Shown: piece after piece, positions 24,324-33,176 of the stretch
Layout of the letters: each line of letters begins with the position of its first letter
Position numbering within the stretch: the stretch's first letter is position 1
Assembly: GCF_001956695.1 (NCBI RefSeq)
Contig: NZ_CP019070.1
Location: forward strand, 2,232,001 to 2,296,000
DNA from: Poseidonibacter parvus
GTDB taxonomy: Bacteria; Campylobacterota; Campylobacteria; Campylobacterales; Arcobacteraceae
Length of the DNA stretch: 64,000 bases
Direction of reading: 5' to 3'
Made by a program: the position numbers and the translations under genes
Notes under the pieces: model-generated
Databases searched by the model: none
What the model saw: only the letters and a program-made list of their open reading frames with translations
What the model was told of the DNA's origin: nothing

Positions 24324-25070
24324 TTACTCTTCTCCACTTAGTGTTTCACCTTGGAATGAAGATATTCCATAATCTAAGTTAGCAACACTTTTATAGCCTA
24401 AATCAAGCATAATTCTTTGACAATAAGCTGATCTACTACCACTTAAACAATATACAACTACAGGAGTATTTTTTTGGTCATCAACTCTTTCAAGTGCTTG
24501 ATAAAATGAAGTAGTTGGAACTAAATAATCTGTACCTTTAATTCTTCTTCCAACCCATTCCATCCATTCTCTTGTATCAATTAAATTAAATTTTACAAAA
24601 CCTAATTCTCTAGCTTCAAGTAAAGATTCTAATTCACTTGAATTTACTTCTTCTTTTAAAAGTAAATCTGCACACTCTTCTTTAGTTAAACCTCTTGAAT
24701 GAGTTGCAATAGCATCATGTAATTCTTCTTCTTTAGCACTTGTTTGTGCAAATTCTGGTGTACAGAAAATCCCACAGTGACAATTACCTTTTTGCGGAAT
24801 CTCTTCTTTTAATGCAGGTTTACATGGACATAATCGGTTATCGGCAGCTTTTTGTTCTTCTTTTGTTTCACCAATAACCATAAAACAGGGACAATATCTT
24901 TTACCATAAATCATTTTATTTCGTGCAAGTCCCATTTGAATTGATTCATTCACTTCATCATTTGGATTATATGCAAATTTAAAGTTTTCAACTACTTTAT
25001 CTGTGAATTGTTTAGTAAGTTCTAATTCTGTCTGAAACTCTTCACTATTTGTATCTATTTTTTTTATCAT
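24324..25070 (-). CDS. ferredoxin-thioredoxin reductase catalytic-like domain fused to rhodanese
   Basis: This 248-residue protein has an N-terminal FTR-beta-like domain with the cysteine pattern CPC (60-62), CPC (81-83), CHC (97-99) and C103, as needed for a 4Fe-4S cluster beside a redox disulphide. A C-terminal rhodanese domain (about 150-245) has the active Cys loop YCLSGSRSA. The fusion suggests thiol/persulphide redox chemistry driven by ferredoxin, but no reaction can be assigned. It is a single-gene unit with convergent neighbours. Confidence 0.85.
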   Translation of the reverse strand: MIKKIDTNSEEFQTELELTKQFTDKVVENFKFAYNPNDEVNESIQMGLARNKMIYGKRYCPCFMVIGETKEEQKAADNRLCPCKPALKEEIPQKGNCHCGIFCTPEFAQTSAKEEELHDAIATHSRGLTKEECADLLLKEEVNSSELESLLEARELGFVKFNLIDTREWMEWVGRRIKGTDYLVPTTSFYQALERVDDQKNTPVVVYCLSGSRSAYCQRIMLDLGYKSVANLDYGISSFQGETLSGEE

Positions 25071-25135
25071 TATATAAAATTCCTCTCAATTTAAAAATGT
25101 ATCTTAGTATAATATACTTTAGTTTTTACAATATT

Positions 25136-25357
25136 CTATGATTTAAACGTCTTAATATACAAGTTTTCGACCTTCGTTCTTGCCCATGGAGTTTTTCTTA
25201 AAAACTTTAAACTTGATTTAATTGAAGGGTTATTATAAAAACAATTAATTTTTATTCTTCTATCTAATTCTTCCCAACCAAATTCATCAACAAGTTCATT
25301 TAATATCATTTCTAATTTAATTCCATGTAATGGATTATTCTCATTATTCCCAGCCAT
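25136..25357 (-). CDS. VF530-family DNA-binding protein
   Basis: This small protein of about 73 residues has the VF530 signature: [16 protein letters not shown] (near the N-terminus), [14 protein letters not shown], then [21 protein letters not shown] 25357 is preferred because AAGGAAT precedes it; an ATG five codons earlier is possible. Family members fold like double-stranded DNA binders of the SAP/HTH kind, with unknown cellular role. It stands alone. Confidence 0.85.
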   Translation of the reverse strand: MAGNNENNPLHGIKLEMILNELVDEFGWEELDRRIKINCFYNNPSIKSSLKFLRKTPWARTKVENLYIKTFKS

Positions 25358-25489
25358 TTTATTCCTTATCATTTTATATATTATAGCAGTTTAACTTTTT
25401 ATTTTATTTAGGTTTTAATCCCTTTTTTTATATAATAATTACTTAAAGAATTATTATTTAAGAATAATATACAAATAAGAAAGGACAAA

Positions 25490-25981
25490 ATGTTTAATCA
25501 AAAACAAACATATTTTACAATACTTTTTTTATTAGTCTTTTCTGGATGTTCAGCAATAAACCCTAGTAAAAATATTGAAGTTGAAGCTAAAAATATTGAG
25601 AAAGCAATTGTAAAAAATGAGATTAAAAAAGAAACAAAAAAAACTCCTATAAAAAAAGCTGTAATAAAAAAGAAAACTCAAAGTTATAAATATTGTAATA
25701 AACATAGAAAAATCATGGATCATGCTTCTTTATATATCAAAAAAGAGTTCAATAAAGGGTATTTTATTCAAAAAGATATACTTGGTGCAGAAGCTCAATT
25801 ATTTTTAATAGAAAGTAATTCTCAAAGTATCTTTGCTAAAAATATAAATAATGCATTAAAATCTTATAATCGTGAATATACTATAGCAAAAAGAAATAGA
25901 TGTAATCTAAGTAAATATAAGACTTCGCCAATAAACAAAGTGAAATTAGAAATTAAAAGATTAAAAAAAGAAGCAAAATGA
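25490..25981 (+). CDS. lipoprotein of unknown function
   Basis: This 163-residue protein has a lipoprotein signal with lipobox LVFSGC (Cys near residue 20), a lysine-rich linker (30-65) and a helical C-terminal domain with two cysteines (YKYCNKH and RCNLSK). It is the first of four overlapping genes (lipoprotein, small periplasmic protein, response regulator, histidine kinase), so it may be part of the sensed envelope process. The stop is TGA, overlapping the next ATG. Confidence 0.75.
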   Translation: MFNQKQTYFTILFLLVFSGCSAINPSKNIEVEAKNIEKAIVKNEIKKETKKTPIKKAVIKKKTQSYKYCNKHRKIMDHASLYIKKEFNKGYFIQKDILGAEAQLFLIESNSQSIFAKNINNALKSYNREYTIAKRNRCNLSKYKTSPINKVKLEIKRLKKEAK

Positions 25982-26235
25982 TACTAAAAAAAACAATTAT
26001 AATATATTTATTATCTCTTACAACTTTTGCATTTGCACAGAATAAAGAAGTTAATAAATTATTAGAAAAAGTTAATCAAGCGCCAACAGCTGAAGTGAAA
26101 AAAGAACTAATTGAAGAATTAAAAGATAAATTAGCATCTGAAAATAAAAAAGCTCAACAAGAAGCAGATGCAATTATAAAAGCAAAGAAAAAAATTCCTC
26201 AAAAACTTTACAAGCAAAATACCTTATCAAAATGA
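25978..26235 (+). CDS. small periplasmic helical protein
   Basis: This 85-residue protein has a signal peptide ending in FAFAQ (about residue 21) and one charged helix (KEVNKLLEKVNQAPTAEVKK and on). It overlaps the lipoprotein upstream and the response regulator downstream by 4 bases each. Its mature part resembles that of the small protein at 27920-28144 on the other side of the two-component genes, suggesting a shared family. Function unknown. Confidence 0.75.
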   Translation: MILKKTIIIYLLSLTTFAFAQNKEVNKLLEKVNQAPTAEVKKELIEELKDKLASENKKAQQEADAIIKAKKKIPQKLYKQNTLSK

Positions 26236-26876
26236 TTAAGCAAGCTAAAATCTTACTCTTAGAAGATGATGAAATACTAGCTCAAACAATGCTTCAAATT
26301 CTAAAAGATGAAAACTATGATGTAACACTTGTTAATGATGGAGAAGAAGTCCTTGAGTACACTTATGAAAATAAATATGATTTATATTTATTTGATATTA
26401 ATGTTCCTTTATTATCAGGACTTGATACTTTAAAACTTTTAAGACAAGCTGATGATTTAACACCAACTTTTTTTATTACTGCAAAAAGAGATATAACAAC
26501 TACACTAGAAGGTTTTGATTGTGGTTGTGATGATTATATAAAAAAACCATTTGATTTAGATGAATTACTTGCACGTGTTAAAGCTATTTTAAAAAGGAAA
26601 AACCCAATTATTAAATATTCTGATATAACTTTTGATTTACTTGAAAACAGAGTATTTAAGAATAATGAAGAAGTAGCCTTAGGCTTAGTAGAAAAAGAAA
26701 TATTTTCACTCTTAATTAGAAATATAAATATGACTGTAAATAAATCAACATTTTTTGATTACATGAATAGACCAAGTGATAGTGCGCTTCGTGTTTTAAT
26801 AAGTAAATTGAAAAAAGTACTAGATATTAATATCTCAAATACAAAAGGTATAGGATATAAACTTGAAGAATTATGA
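26232..26876 (+). CDS. OmpR-family response regulator
   Basis: This 214-residue regulator has a receiver domain with acidic pocket D12-D13, phospho-acceptor D55 (LYLFDINVPLL) and Lys near 105 (YIKKPFD). An OmpR-type winged helix follows (about 125-212: VEKEIFSLLIRN, RVLISKLKKVL, IGYKLE). It is coupled to the histidine kinase by a 14-base overlap and ends in TGA. Targets are unknown; the flanking small periplasmic proteins are candidates. Confidence 0.92.
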   Translation: MIKQAKILLLEDDEILAQTMLQILKDENYDVTLVNDGEEVLEYTYENKYDLYLFDINVPLLSGLDTLKLLRQADDLTPTFFITAKRDITTTLEGFDCGCDDYIKKPFDLDELLARVKAILKRKNPIIKYSDITFDLLENRVFKNNEEVALGLVEKEIFSLLIRNINMTVNKSTFFDYMNRPSDSALRVLISKLKKVLDINISNTKGIGYKLEEL

Positions 26877-27897
26877 AAAAAAATCATTTTTTACAACCTT
26901 ATATCTATTTTTTATTCCTTTATTATTACTTTCTTCTGTAGTTTTATATATGTATCACCAAGATAAAGTAAATGATATTGAGCAAAATATACTTTATCAA
27001 ATGAAAGATTATACCTTTGATTTTAAGGGAGAAAAATTTACATTAGATATTATTGAAAATGATAAAAAAAAACAGTTATTTAAGATATATCATTGCAAAG
27101 AAGGTTTATGTGCATATTTCCAAACAGCATCAACTGGACCTTATTTATTAAAAGTTATATATGATAAAAATAAATATAAAAAAGTTTATAATGAATTCTT
27201 AACAGATATATTTAAATTTAGTTTTATTATATTGTTTTTACTTTTCTTACTCTCAATTGCATTTGCAATATATTCATTAAAACCTATGAAAGAAGCACTT
27301 TATCTCTTAGAAAACTTTTTAAAAGATATTATTCATGATTTAAATACTCCTGCAACCTCAATTTTATTAAATTCTAAACTATTAAGAAAACGTGGAGATT
27401 TTGATGAAATAGAAAGAATAGAATTAAGTGCTAAAAGTATTGCATCATTATATAAAAACTTAGAATATATGACACCTAATAGTATTAATAAAGATGAAAA
27501 TATTTCCATAGAAGAAATAATCAATGAAAAAGTAGAAGTTCTACAAAAAATATATCCTAAGATAAAATTTATTAAAGACTTAAATCCATTAATAGTTCAA
27601 AGTAATAAAAATGGTATAGATAGAATTATAGACAATCTAATGACTAATGCATGTAAATATAATAAGAAAAATGGTCAAGTATCGATTAAAATACGTGAAA
27701 ATCAAGTAATAATTGAAGATACAGGAATTGGAATAAAAGATACAAAAAAAGTATTTCAACGATACTATAAAGAAACTGATGCCGGACTAGGAATTGGAAT
27801 GAGTATTGTAAAACAACTATGTGAGGTTTTAAATATAAATATTTATATAAAAAGTGAAATAAAAAAAGGAACACAAGTTATACTTGTATTCCCATAA
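26863..27897 (+). CDS. membrane sensor histidine kinase
   Basis: This 344-residue kinase has two membrane helices (about 9-27 and 110-133) around a periplasmic sensor of about 80 residues containing a possible CKEGLC disulphide. The phospho-accepting His158 lies in IIHDLNTPAT. The N box is IDNLMTNACKYN and the G boxes are EDTGIGIKD and GLGIGMSIVKQL. No HAMP domain is evident between the second helix and the His box. Its partner is the response regulator upstream. Confidence 0.9.
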   Translation: MKNYEKKSFFTTLYLFFIPLLLLSSVVLYMYHQDKVNDIEQNILYQMKDYTFDFKGEKFTLDIIENDKKKQLFKIYHCKEGLCAYFQTASTGPYLLKVIYDKNKYKKVYNEFLTDIFKFSFIILFLLFLLSIAFAIYSLKPMKEALYLLENFLKDIIHDLNTPATSILLNSKLLRKRGDFDEIERIELSAKSIASLYKNLEYMTPNSINKDENISIEEIINEKVEVLQKIYPKIKFIKDLNPLIVQSNKNGIDRIIDNLMTNACKYNKKNGQVSIKIRENQVIIEDTGIGIKDTKKVFQRYYKETDAGLGIGMSIVKQLCEVLNINIYIKSEIKKGTQVILVFP

Positions 27898-27919
27898 ATT
27901 TGACCTAATAAAATTAGAA

Positions 27920-28144
27920 TTATTTTTTTAATTTTGTATCAATAATTTCTTTTGCTTGACTAAGATCTTTTTTATCAATAACAGAAAGTTCAATTTCTAA
28001 CTTTTTCATTAAAACTTGTTTCTCTTTTGCATCACTTGTTTTGTTGATTTCTTCAACTAAAGCTGAAACATTACTAATTCCATTTGCGAATAGACTTGTA
28101 CTTGCAGCGATTGCTATAGCTGCTATTAATTTTGTTACTTTCAT
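27920..28144 (-). CDS. small periplasmic protein related to the one at 25978-26235
   Basis: About 74 residues: a signal peptide (MKVTKLIAAIAIAASTSLFA) and a short helical mature part with ALVEEINKTSDAKEKQVLMK, like the LLEKVNQAPTAEVKKELIEE of the other protein. ATG 28144 is chosen because AAGGAG lies only one base before the ATG at 28150. It converges with the kinase gene. Likely envelope-stress or two-component output, by position only. Confidence 0.7.
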   Translation of the reverse strand: MKVTKLIAAIAIAASTSLFANGISNVSALVEEINKTSDAKEKQVLMKKLEIELSVIDKKDLSQAKEIIDTKLKK

Positions 28145-28217
28145 TTTCATTCTCCTTAATTTGAATGTATGGAAGTATAAGATAAGAGTGTAAGTTAAGT
28201 GTTAGTTTTAAATAAGT

Positions 28218-28889
28218 TTAAAAAGTTTTACAATTATGAGAAGATTCTTTTACAAGATTTAAAAACTCTTTTCTAGCAATTGTTTTTGCACCTAAAGATT
28301 GTAAATGATTACTAGGTATCTGACAATCAATCATTTTAAAGTCATTTTCTTTAAGTCTTTGAACTAAATGAAAAAAAGCAACTTTAGAAGCATCTGTTTT
28401 TTTAGCAAACATAGATTCACCACAGAAGATATTACCAATATTTACACCATATCCTCCACCAACTAATTCACCTTCATAATAAGCTTCAAAAGAGTGTGCA
28501 AATCCTATTTCATGAAGTTTAGTATAGGCATCAATAATTTCATTTGAAATCCATGTACCTTTTTTATCTATTCCTTCGCGTATTTTTTTACATTCAATCA
28601 TTATATTTCTAAAGTTTGTATCGAATTTAATTTCAAAAATATTTTTATTAATAGTCTTTTTTAAACTTTTAGATATTTTAAGTTCATCTAATTGCAGAAT
28701 ACATCTAGGATTTGGGCTCCACCAAAGAATTGGGTCAGATTCATTATACCAAGGGAAAATACCATTTAAGTAAGCAGTCATAATCCTATTAGGGTTTAAA
28801 TCACCACCATAAGCTACGATACCTTTATCATTTGCATAATTTGGGTCTGGAAAGATATATGAGTTTTTATCCAAAGGATAGATATTCAA
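28218..28889 (-). CDS. aat: leucyl/phenylalanyl-tRNA-protein transferase
   Basis: This 223-residue enzyme adds Leu or Phe to N-terminal Lys or Arg, creating N-degrons read by ClpS. Signatures are YGGDLNPNRIMTAYLNGIFP (about 27-46), WWSPNPRCIL, GTWISNEIIDAY, HSFEAYYEGELVGGGYG and the MFAKKTDASKVA loop. The start is TTG at 28889; no ATG is available nearby. It sits two genes from clpA-clpS and 8 kb from bpt. Confidence 0.96.
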   Translation of the reverse strand: MNIYPLDKNSYIFPDPNYANDKGIVAYGGDLNPNRIMTAYLNGIFPWYNESDPILWWSPNPRCILQLDELKISKSLKKTINKNIFEIKFDTNFRNIMIECKKIREGIDKKGTWISNEIIDAYTKLHEIGFAHSFEAYYEGELVGGGYGVNIGNIFCGESMFAKKTDASKVAFFHLVQRLKENDFKMIDCQIPSNHLQSLGAKTIARKEFLNLVKESSHNCKTF

Positions 28890-28932
28890 ATATAAGCCTT
28901 ATTTTTTAAGATTATATCTAAAAAGAAGTTTA

Positions 28933-28960
28933 TATAAAGAAGGGATGTCCCTTCTTTATA
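28933..28960. terminator. terminator between the cytochrome c gene and aat
   Basis: TATAAAGAAGGG (28933-28944) pairs perfectly with CCCTTCTTTATA (28949-28960) over a 4-base loop, just downstream of the cytochrome c stop on the minus strand. Confidence 0.8.
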
Positions 28961-28969
28961 TTTAAAATA

Positions 28970-29809
28970 TTATAAGTTAGAAATAAATCCAGCTAAAGCA
29001 TCAATTTCAGCATCACTTTTAGTAGCTACTTGACCTTTCATTACGCCTTTCATAACTCCACCGTAAGAACCATCTTTATAACCATTTAATGCAGCAATTG
29101 TTTTAGCTTTATCCCAACCTTTAATAATTTGAGATTTACCTAATGCAGCTTTTTCACCATTTTGACCATGACAAGCAGCACACGCACCAAATAATGCTTT
29201 AGCATTAATAGAAGGTTTTGCATCTGCAACTTTTGCAACTGCTTCAGTTTTAACAGCTTCAACTTTTTCAGCTGTTGCTTCTTTTGTTGCAGTTGCAGCT
29301 GCAACTGTAGTTGAAACGGCACTTGAAACTTTTTCGCTAACTGCATTTGTAGCATCTGATGCTACAGCTTTAGCTTTTTCAACTGTTTGAGATACTGCAG
29401 TTGTTGCTGTATCACTAGCTTTTGTCATTGTTTCAGCAACAACTTCTTTTGCTGCATCTTTAGCAACAACTGCTTTTTCACTTACAGTTGCAACTGCAGT
29501 TGCTGCCATTTCTTTAGTATCAGTTGAACCATTAGCCATTGCTTCTTTAGCAGTATCTACAACATTTTGTGTTGTTTCTTTAACTACAGCAGTAGTATTA
29601 TCAACAACTTTAGTTGTTGCATCTGTAACTGTAGTTTTTAATTCAGTTGCTGCTTTAGTAACAGTTTCTTTAACTTCTTTTGCTGCTTCACTAACAGTAC
29701 TAGTTGCAGATTCAGTTGCTTTTGCTACTTCTGTAGTAACCTTTTTATCTTCACCACACCCTGTTAATAATAATACTGCTACAGCAGAACTAATTAAAAT
29801 TTTTTTCAT
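28970..29809 (-). CDS. lipoprotein cytochrome c with long helical spacer
   Basis: ATG at 29809 gives a 279-residue protein with a lipoprotein signal (LLLTGCGEDKK, Cys near 18). A spacer of about 175 residues follows, made almost wholly of Ala, Thr, Val, Lys and Glu in repeating amphipathic-helix style (like LEA or apolipoprotein sequence). A C-terminal class I cytochrome c of about 80 residues has heme site CAACH (210-214), with a distal Met likely in GVMKGVMKG. The spacer could let the heme reach across the periplasm from a lipid anchor. Electron partners are unknown. Confidence 0.88.
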   Translation of the reverse strand: MKKILISSAVAVLLLTGCGEDKKVTTEVAKATESATSTVSEAAKEVKETVTKAATELKTTVTDATTKVVDNTTAVVKETTQNVVDTAKEAMANGSTDTKEMAATAVATVSEKAVVAKDAAKEVVAETMTKASDTATTAVSQTVEKAKAVASDATNAVSEKVSSAVSTTVAAATATKEATAEKVEAVKTEAVAKVADAKPSINAKALFGACAACHGQNGEKAALGKSQIIKGWDKAKTIAALNGYKDGSYGGVMKGVMKGQVATKSDAEIDALAGFISNL

Positions 29810-29912
29810 TTGCTTCGATCCTTTTAAAATAATTTTGAATTTTACTTTCTTTATCTTAAAGAAGTAATTAAATATGAATAATAATAAATTAAAATTGTAT
29901 AAAAAATGTGTT

Positions 29913-32129
29913 TTACACAAGATATTCAAATACAAATTCATCTTTGTAATCAATATTTACAATTCCACCTTTTTTAAGTTTTCCAAATAAAATCTCATCT
30001 GTTAACACATCTTTGATTTTATCAGAAATAACTCTATTAAGTGGTCTTGCACCCATAGCTTTGTCATAACCAATACTTGCAAGTTCTTTTTTAGCTTTGC
30101 TAGTAATATTAATTTTGATATGCTTATCGCTTAATTGTTCTTCTAAATCAGTAATAAATTTAGCAACAACTTTACTTACAACATCGATTGATAAACTATC
30201 AAATGAAACAACACTATCAAGTCTATTTCTAAACTCAGGTGCAAAGAATTTACTAATAGCTTTGTTTTCATTTAAGTTATCATTTTTAGCAAATCCCATA
30301 ACATTTGCTTCTGTTGCTCCTAAATTTGAAGTCATTACTAGTATTACATTTTGGAAATCAGCTTTATTTCCTGCATTATCTGTAAGTTCGGCATTATCCA
30401 TAACTTGTAATAAAACTGACATTAAATCAGGATGTGCTTTTTCAATTTCATCAAGAAGTAATACTGTATGAGGATGCTTTCTAATAGCTTCTGTTAATAA
30501 TCCACCTTGCTCAAAACCAACATAACCAGCAGGAGCTCCAATTAGTCTTGAAATTGTATGAGCTTCCATGTATTCACTCATATCAAATCTTTCAAAGTGA
30601 ATACCTAATTGTAATGATAATTCTTTTGCAACTTCAGTTTTACCAACACCTGTAGGTCCTGTAAAAAGAAAAGAGCCAATTGGTTTTTTATCAAGACCTA
30701 ATCCTGCTTTATTTCTTTTAATTGATTGAACAATTGTTGTAATTGCTTTATCTTGACCATAAACTCTTTTTTGCATATTCTTTTCTAAAGACTTTAATAA
30801 AGTCAAATCAGATTTTGTAGCAGATTTAGCAGGAATATGTGCCATTTTTGCAATTGTATTTTCAACATCAACTTGAGAAATAGTTACATTCTTCTTTGAT
30901 TTTGTTTTAAGTGTAGATACTAAAGAAATCTTCTTCGAAGCTCCAACCTCATCAATAACATCAATTGCACAATCAGGTAGGAATCTATCAGTAATATATT
31001 TTTTACTTAACTCAACTGCGCTTCTAATTGCAGTTTTTGAATATTTAATTCCATGGAACTCTTCATATTTTGATTTTAAACCTTCTAAAATTAATATTGA
31101 ATCTTCAATTGAAGGTTCTTCCACATCAACTTTTGCAAATCTTCTAGAAAGTGCTTTATCTTTTGAAAAATCATTTCTATACTCTGCAAATGTAGTTGCA
31201 CCTATACATCTTAGTTTTCCATTTGAAAGCATTGGTTTTAAAATATTTGAAGCATCCATTGCTGAACCACCAACACTTCCTGCTCCTACAATTGTATGAA
31301 TTTCATCAATAAATAAAATGGCATTTGGAACTTTTACTACTTCTTGTAAAAGTGATTTTAATTTTTTCTCAAAATCACCTCTATATTTTGTTCCTGCAAT
31401 CATAGAACCCATGTCAAGTGAAAAAACTTTTGCATCATGTAAAAATTCAGGAACATTTTCTTGAGCAATTTCTAAGGCTAATCCTTCAGCAATTGCAGTT
31501 TTACCAACTCCTGGTTCTCCTACTAAAATTGGATTATTCTTTTTTCTTCTACTTAAAATCTCAATTACTCTTGAAATTTCTTTTTCTCTTCCAATTACAG
31601 GATCAATTTCACCTTTTTTTGCAACACTTACAAGTTCAGAAGAATTTTTATCTAAAACTTTATTAGATTTTTCTTCACCCTCTTCTTGCTGTGATGTTTC
31701 ATCAACTTCTTTATGAGATATCTCTTCTAAAATATCAATTCTTTCAATTCCTAAAGATTTTAATAAATATAAAGCATAAGACTTTTCATCTTTTAAAATT
31801 GCAACAAACATATCTTCTACATTTGCATTTCCTCTACCACTTGTTTGTGTATGTGCAACCATATATTCAATTGTGGAAGTTAAAGAAATTGTTTCAATTG
31901 GTTCATCATCAATTCCTTCTGGTAACTTAGGTGTATTTTCTTCTATATATTTTTTTGTATCTTCAAATAATTTATTATTATCAACACCTAAATCTATAAA
32001 CAAATTCTCAATTGATTCATCATGTAATAACATTAAAAAAATATGTTCAATAGTTAAATATTCATGATTACTAGTTTTTGCATAACTAACTGCTTGTGAA
32101 AAAATACTTCTTAATTCTTTACTTATCAT
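29913..32129 (-). CDS. clpA: ATP-dependent Clp protease unfoldase ClpA
   Basis: This 738-residue AAA+ unfoldase feeds ClpP. An N-domain (1-145) binds ClpS; D1 has Walker A GEPGVGKTAIAEG (near 205), D2 has GPTGVGKTEVAKEL (near 490), and the DEIEKAHPD Walker B and MGARPLNRVI sensor 2 are present. An IGL/IGF-type ClpP loop is expected but not obvious by eye. clpS is directly upstream, separated by one base, the usual arrangement. Confidence 0.96.
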   Translation of the reverse strand: MISKELRSIFSQAVSYAKTSNHEYLTIEHIFLMLLHDESIENLFIDLGVDNNKLFEDTKKYIEENTPKLPEGIDDEPIETISLTSTIEYMVAHTQTSGRGNANVEDMFVAILKDEKSYALYLLKSLGIERIDILEEISHKEVDETSQQEEGEEKSNKVLDKNSSELVSVAKKGEIDPVIGREKEISRVIEILSRRKKNNPILVGEPGVGKTAIAEGLALEIAQENVPEFLHDAKVFSLDMGSMIAGTKYRGDFEKKLKSLLQEVVKVPNAILFIDEIHTIVGAGSVGGSAMDASNILKPMLSNGKLRCIGATTFAEYRNDFSKDKALSRRFAKVDVEEPSIEDSILILEGLKSKYEEFHGIKYSKTAIRSAVELSKKYITDRFLPDCAIDVIDEVGASKKISLVSTLKTKSKKNVTISQVDVENTIAKMAHIPAKSATKSDLTLLKSLEKNMQKRVYGQDKAITTIVQSIKRNKAGLGLDKKPIGSFLFTGPTGVGKTEVAKELSLQLGIHFERFDMSEYMEAHTISRLIGAPAGYVGFEQGGLLTEAIRKHPHTVLLLDEIEKAHPDLMSVLLQVMDNAELTDNAGNKADFQNVILVMTSNLGATEANVMGFAKNDNLNENKAISKFFAPEFRNRLDSVVSFDSLSIDVVSKVVAKFITDLEEQLSDKHIKINITSKAKKELASIGYDKAMGARPLNRVISDKIKDVLTDEILFGKLKKGGIVNIDYKDEFVFEYLV

Positions 32130-32130
32130 T

Positions 32131-32430
32131 TTATTCTTCTTCCATGACAGCTTTTAAAGGAAAACCTTTTTCTCTTGCCATTGTTTTAACTTGCCCTACT
32201 TTAGTAGCAGCTATTTCATGTGTATAAACTCCACATACTTCACGTCCATTATTATGTATGTTTAACATAATATTTGATGATTCATCTAAACTTTTTCTAA
32301 ATACTTTTACTAATACATCAATAACAAAATCCATTGTTGAATAATCGTCATTTAATAAAAAAACTTTATATTTTTTTGGTTCTTGTAAATCTAAATCATC
32401 TTCTAATTCTATTTCAATCTCGTTACTCAC
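32131..32430 (-). CDS. clpS: Clp adaptor ClpS
   Basis: This 99-residue adaptor delivers N-degron substrates to ClpAP. The core YKVFLLNDDYSTMDFVIDVL (about 22-41) contains the Asn-Asp that grips the N-terminal residue, followed by the VCGVYTHEIAATKV and FPLKAVMEEE segments. It is the first gene of the clpS-clpA operon and is divergent from bioD across a 69-base promoter region. Confidence 0.96.
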   Translation of the reverse strand: MSNEIEIELEDDLDLQEPKKYKVFLLNDDYSTMDFVIDVLVKVFRKSLDESSNIMLNIHNNGREVCGVYTHEIAATKVGQVKTMAREKGFPLKAVMEEE

Positions 32431-32499
32431 TTCAAACCTTTTTTATGATAAAATACCATTCTAATTTTTAAAAAAATATTATACCAAAAAAGAAATTAT

Positions 32500-33132
32500 A
32501 TGAATAAAGACATTAACTACTATAAAAATAAATCCATTTTCATTACTGCTACAAATACAGATGTAGGAAAAACTTATGCAAGTGAAAAGTTTTTAAGATA
32601 CTTTTCAAGAAAAGGCTTAAAAGTAGGTTACTTCAAACCTTGTGAAACAGGTGTTATCACACAACCAATAGATGGTTCAAAGATGTTAAATCTAACAAAA
32701 GAGCTAAACAAAGATTTTAAAGCCAATATAAACGATGTAGTACCTTATCAATTTAAACTCCCAGCAGCACCTTATGTTGCAAAAGAAGATACAAGAATAT
32801 CTTTAGAAGTATTAAAACAAAAGCAAGCTTATTTACAATCAATGTGTGATGTACTTATTATTGAAGGTGCGGGAGGATTAATGGTTCCACTTGAAGCTAA
32901 TTTATTTATTATTGATTTAATAAAAGAGTTTGAGAGTCAAACGATTTTAATTACACCTTCTAAACTTGGATGTATAAATGATACCCTACTTTCAATTGAA
33001 GCACTTAAAAATAGAAATATTGATTTTGAATTTTTTATTAATTTATATCAAGATAAAGATAGCTTCAAAAAAGTTTCCGAACCATTTTTAAAAGACCATT
33101 TTAAAACACTTCAATTTTTAGATGATTTATAG
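32500..33132 (+). CDS. bioD: dethiobiotin synthetase
   Basis: This 210-residue P-loop ligase forms the ureido ring of dethiobiotin. It has the motif ITATNTDVGKTYASEKFL (about 12-29), KPCETG with the substrate Thr/Lys, and EGAGGLMVPL (about 120-129). No other biotin gene is nearby. The stop TAG is followed at once by a long hairpin. Confidence 0.93.
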   Translation: MNKDINYYKNKSIFITATNTDVGKTYASEKFLRYFSRKGLKVGYFKPCETGVITQPIDGSKMLNLTKELNKDFKANINDVVPYQFKLPAAPYVAKEDTRISLEVLKQKQAYLQSMCDVLIIEGAGGLMVPLEANLFIIDLIKEFESQTILITPSKLGCINDTLLSIEALKNRNIDFEFFINLYQDKDSFKKVSEPFLKDHFKTLQFLDDL

Positions 33133-33176
33133 AAATATTGTAAATTTGCAAAAGAATTTGTAAATTTGCAATATTT
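33133..33176 (+). terminator. 20-bp hairpin after bioD, terminator or double operator
   Basis: The arm 33133-33152 pairs with 33157-33176 over all 20 positions if two G-U pairs are allowed, with loop AGAA and T-rich sequence after. Each arm also contains the near-palindrome TTGTAAATTTGCAA (33138-33151 and 33158-33171), 20 bp apart, with TTTGCAAA cores. Such cores resemble operators of short-chain acyl-CoA-responsive regulators (ScfR family), which would fit the downstream acyl-CoA operon. The terminator reading is simpler. Confidence 0.55.

Noticed and set aside
33133-33176. Two short repeats after bioD as a CRISPR remnant
   Set aside because: Only two 14-base units with a 6-base gap exist, and they form one hairpin; no cas genes are present.
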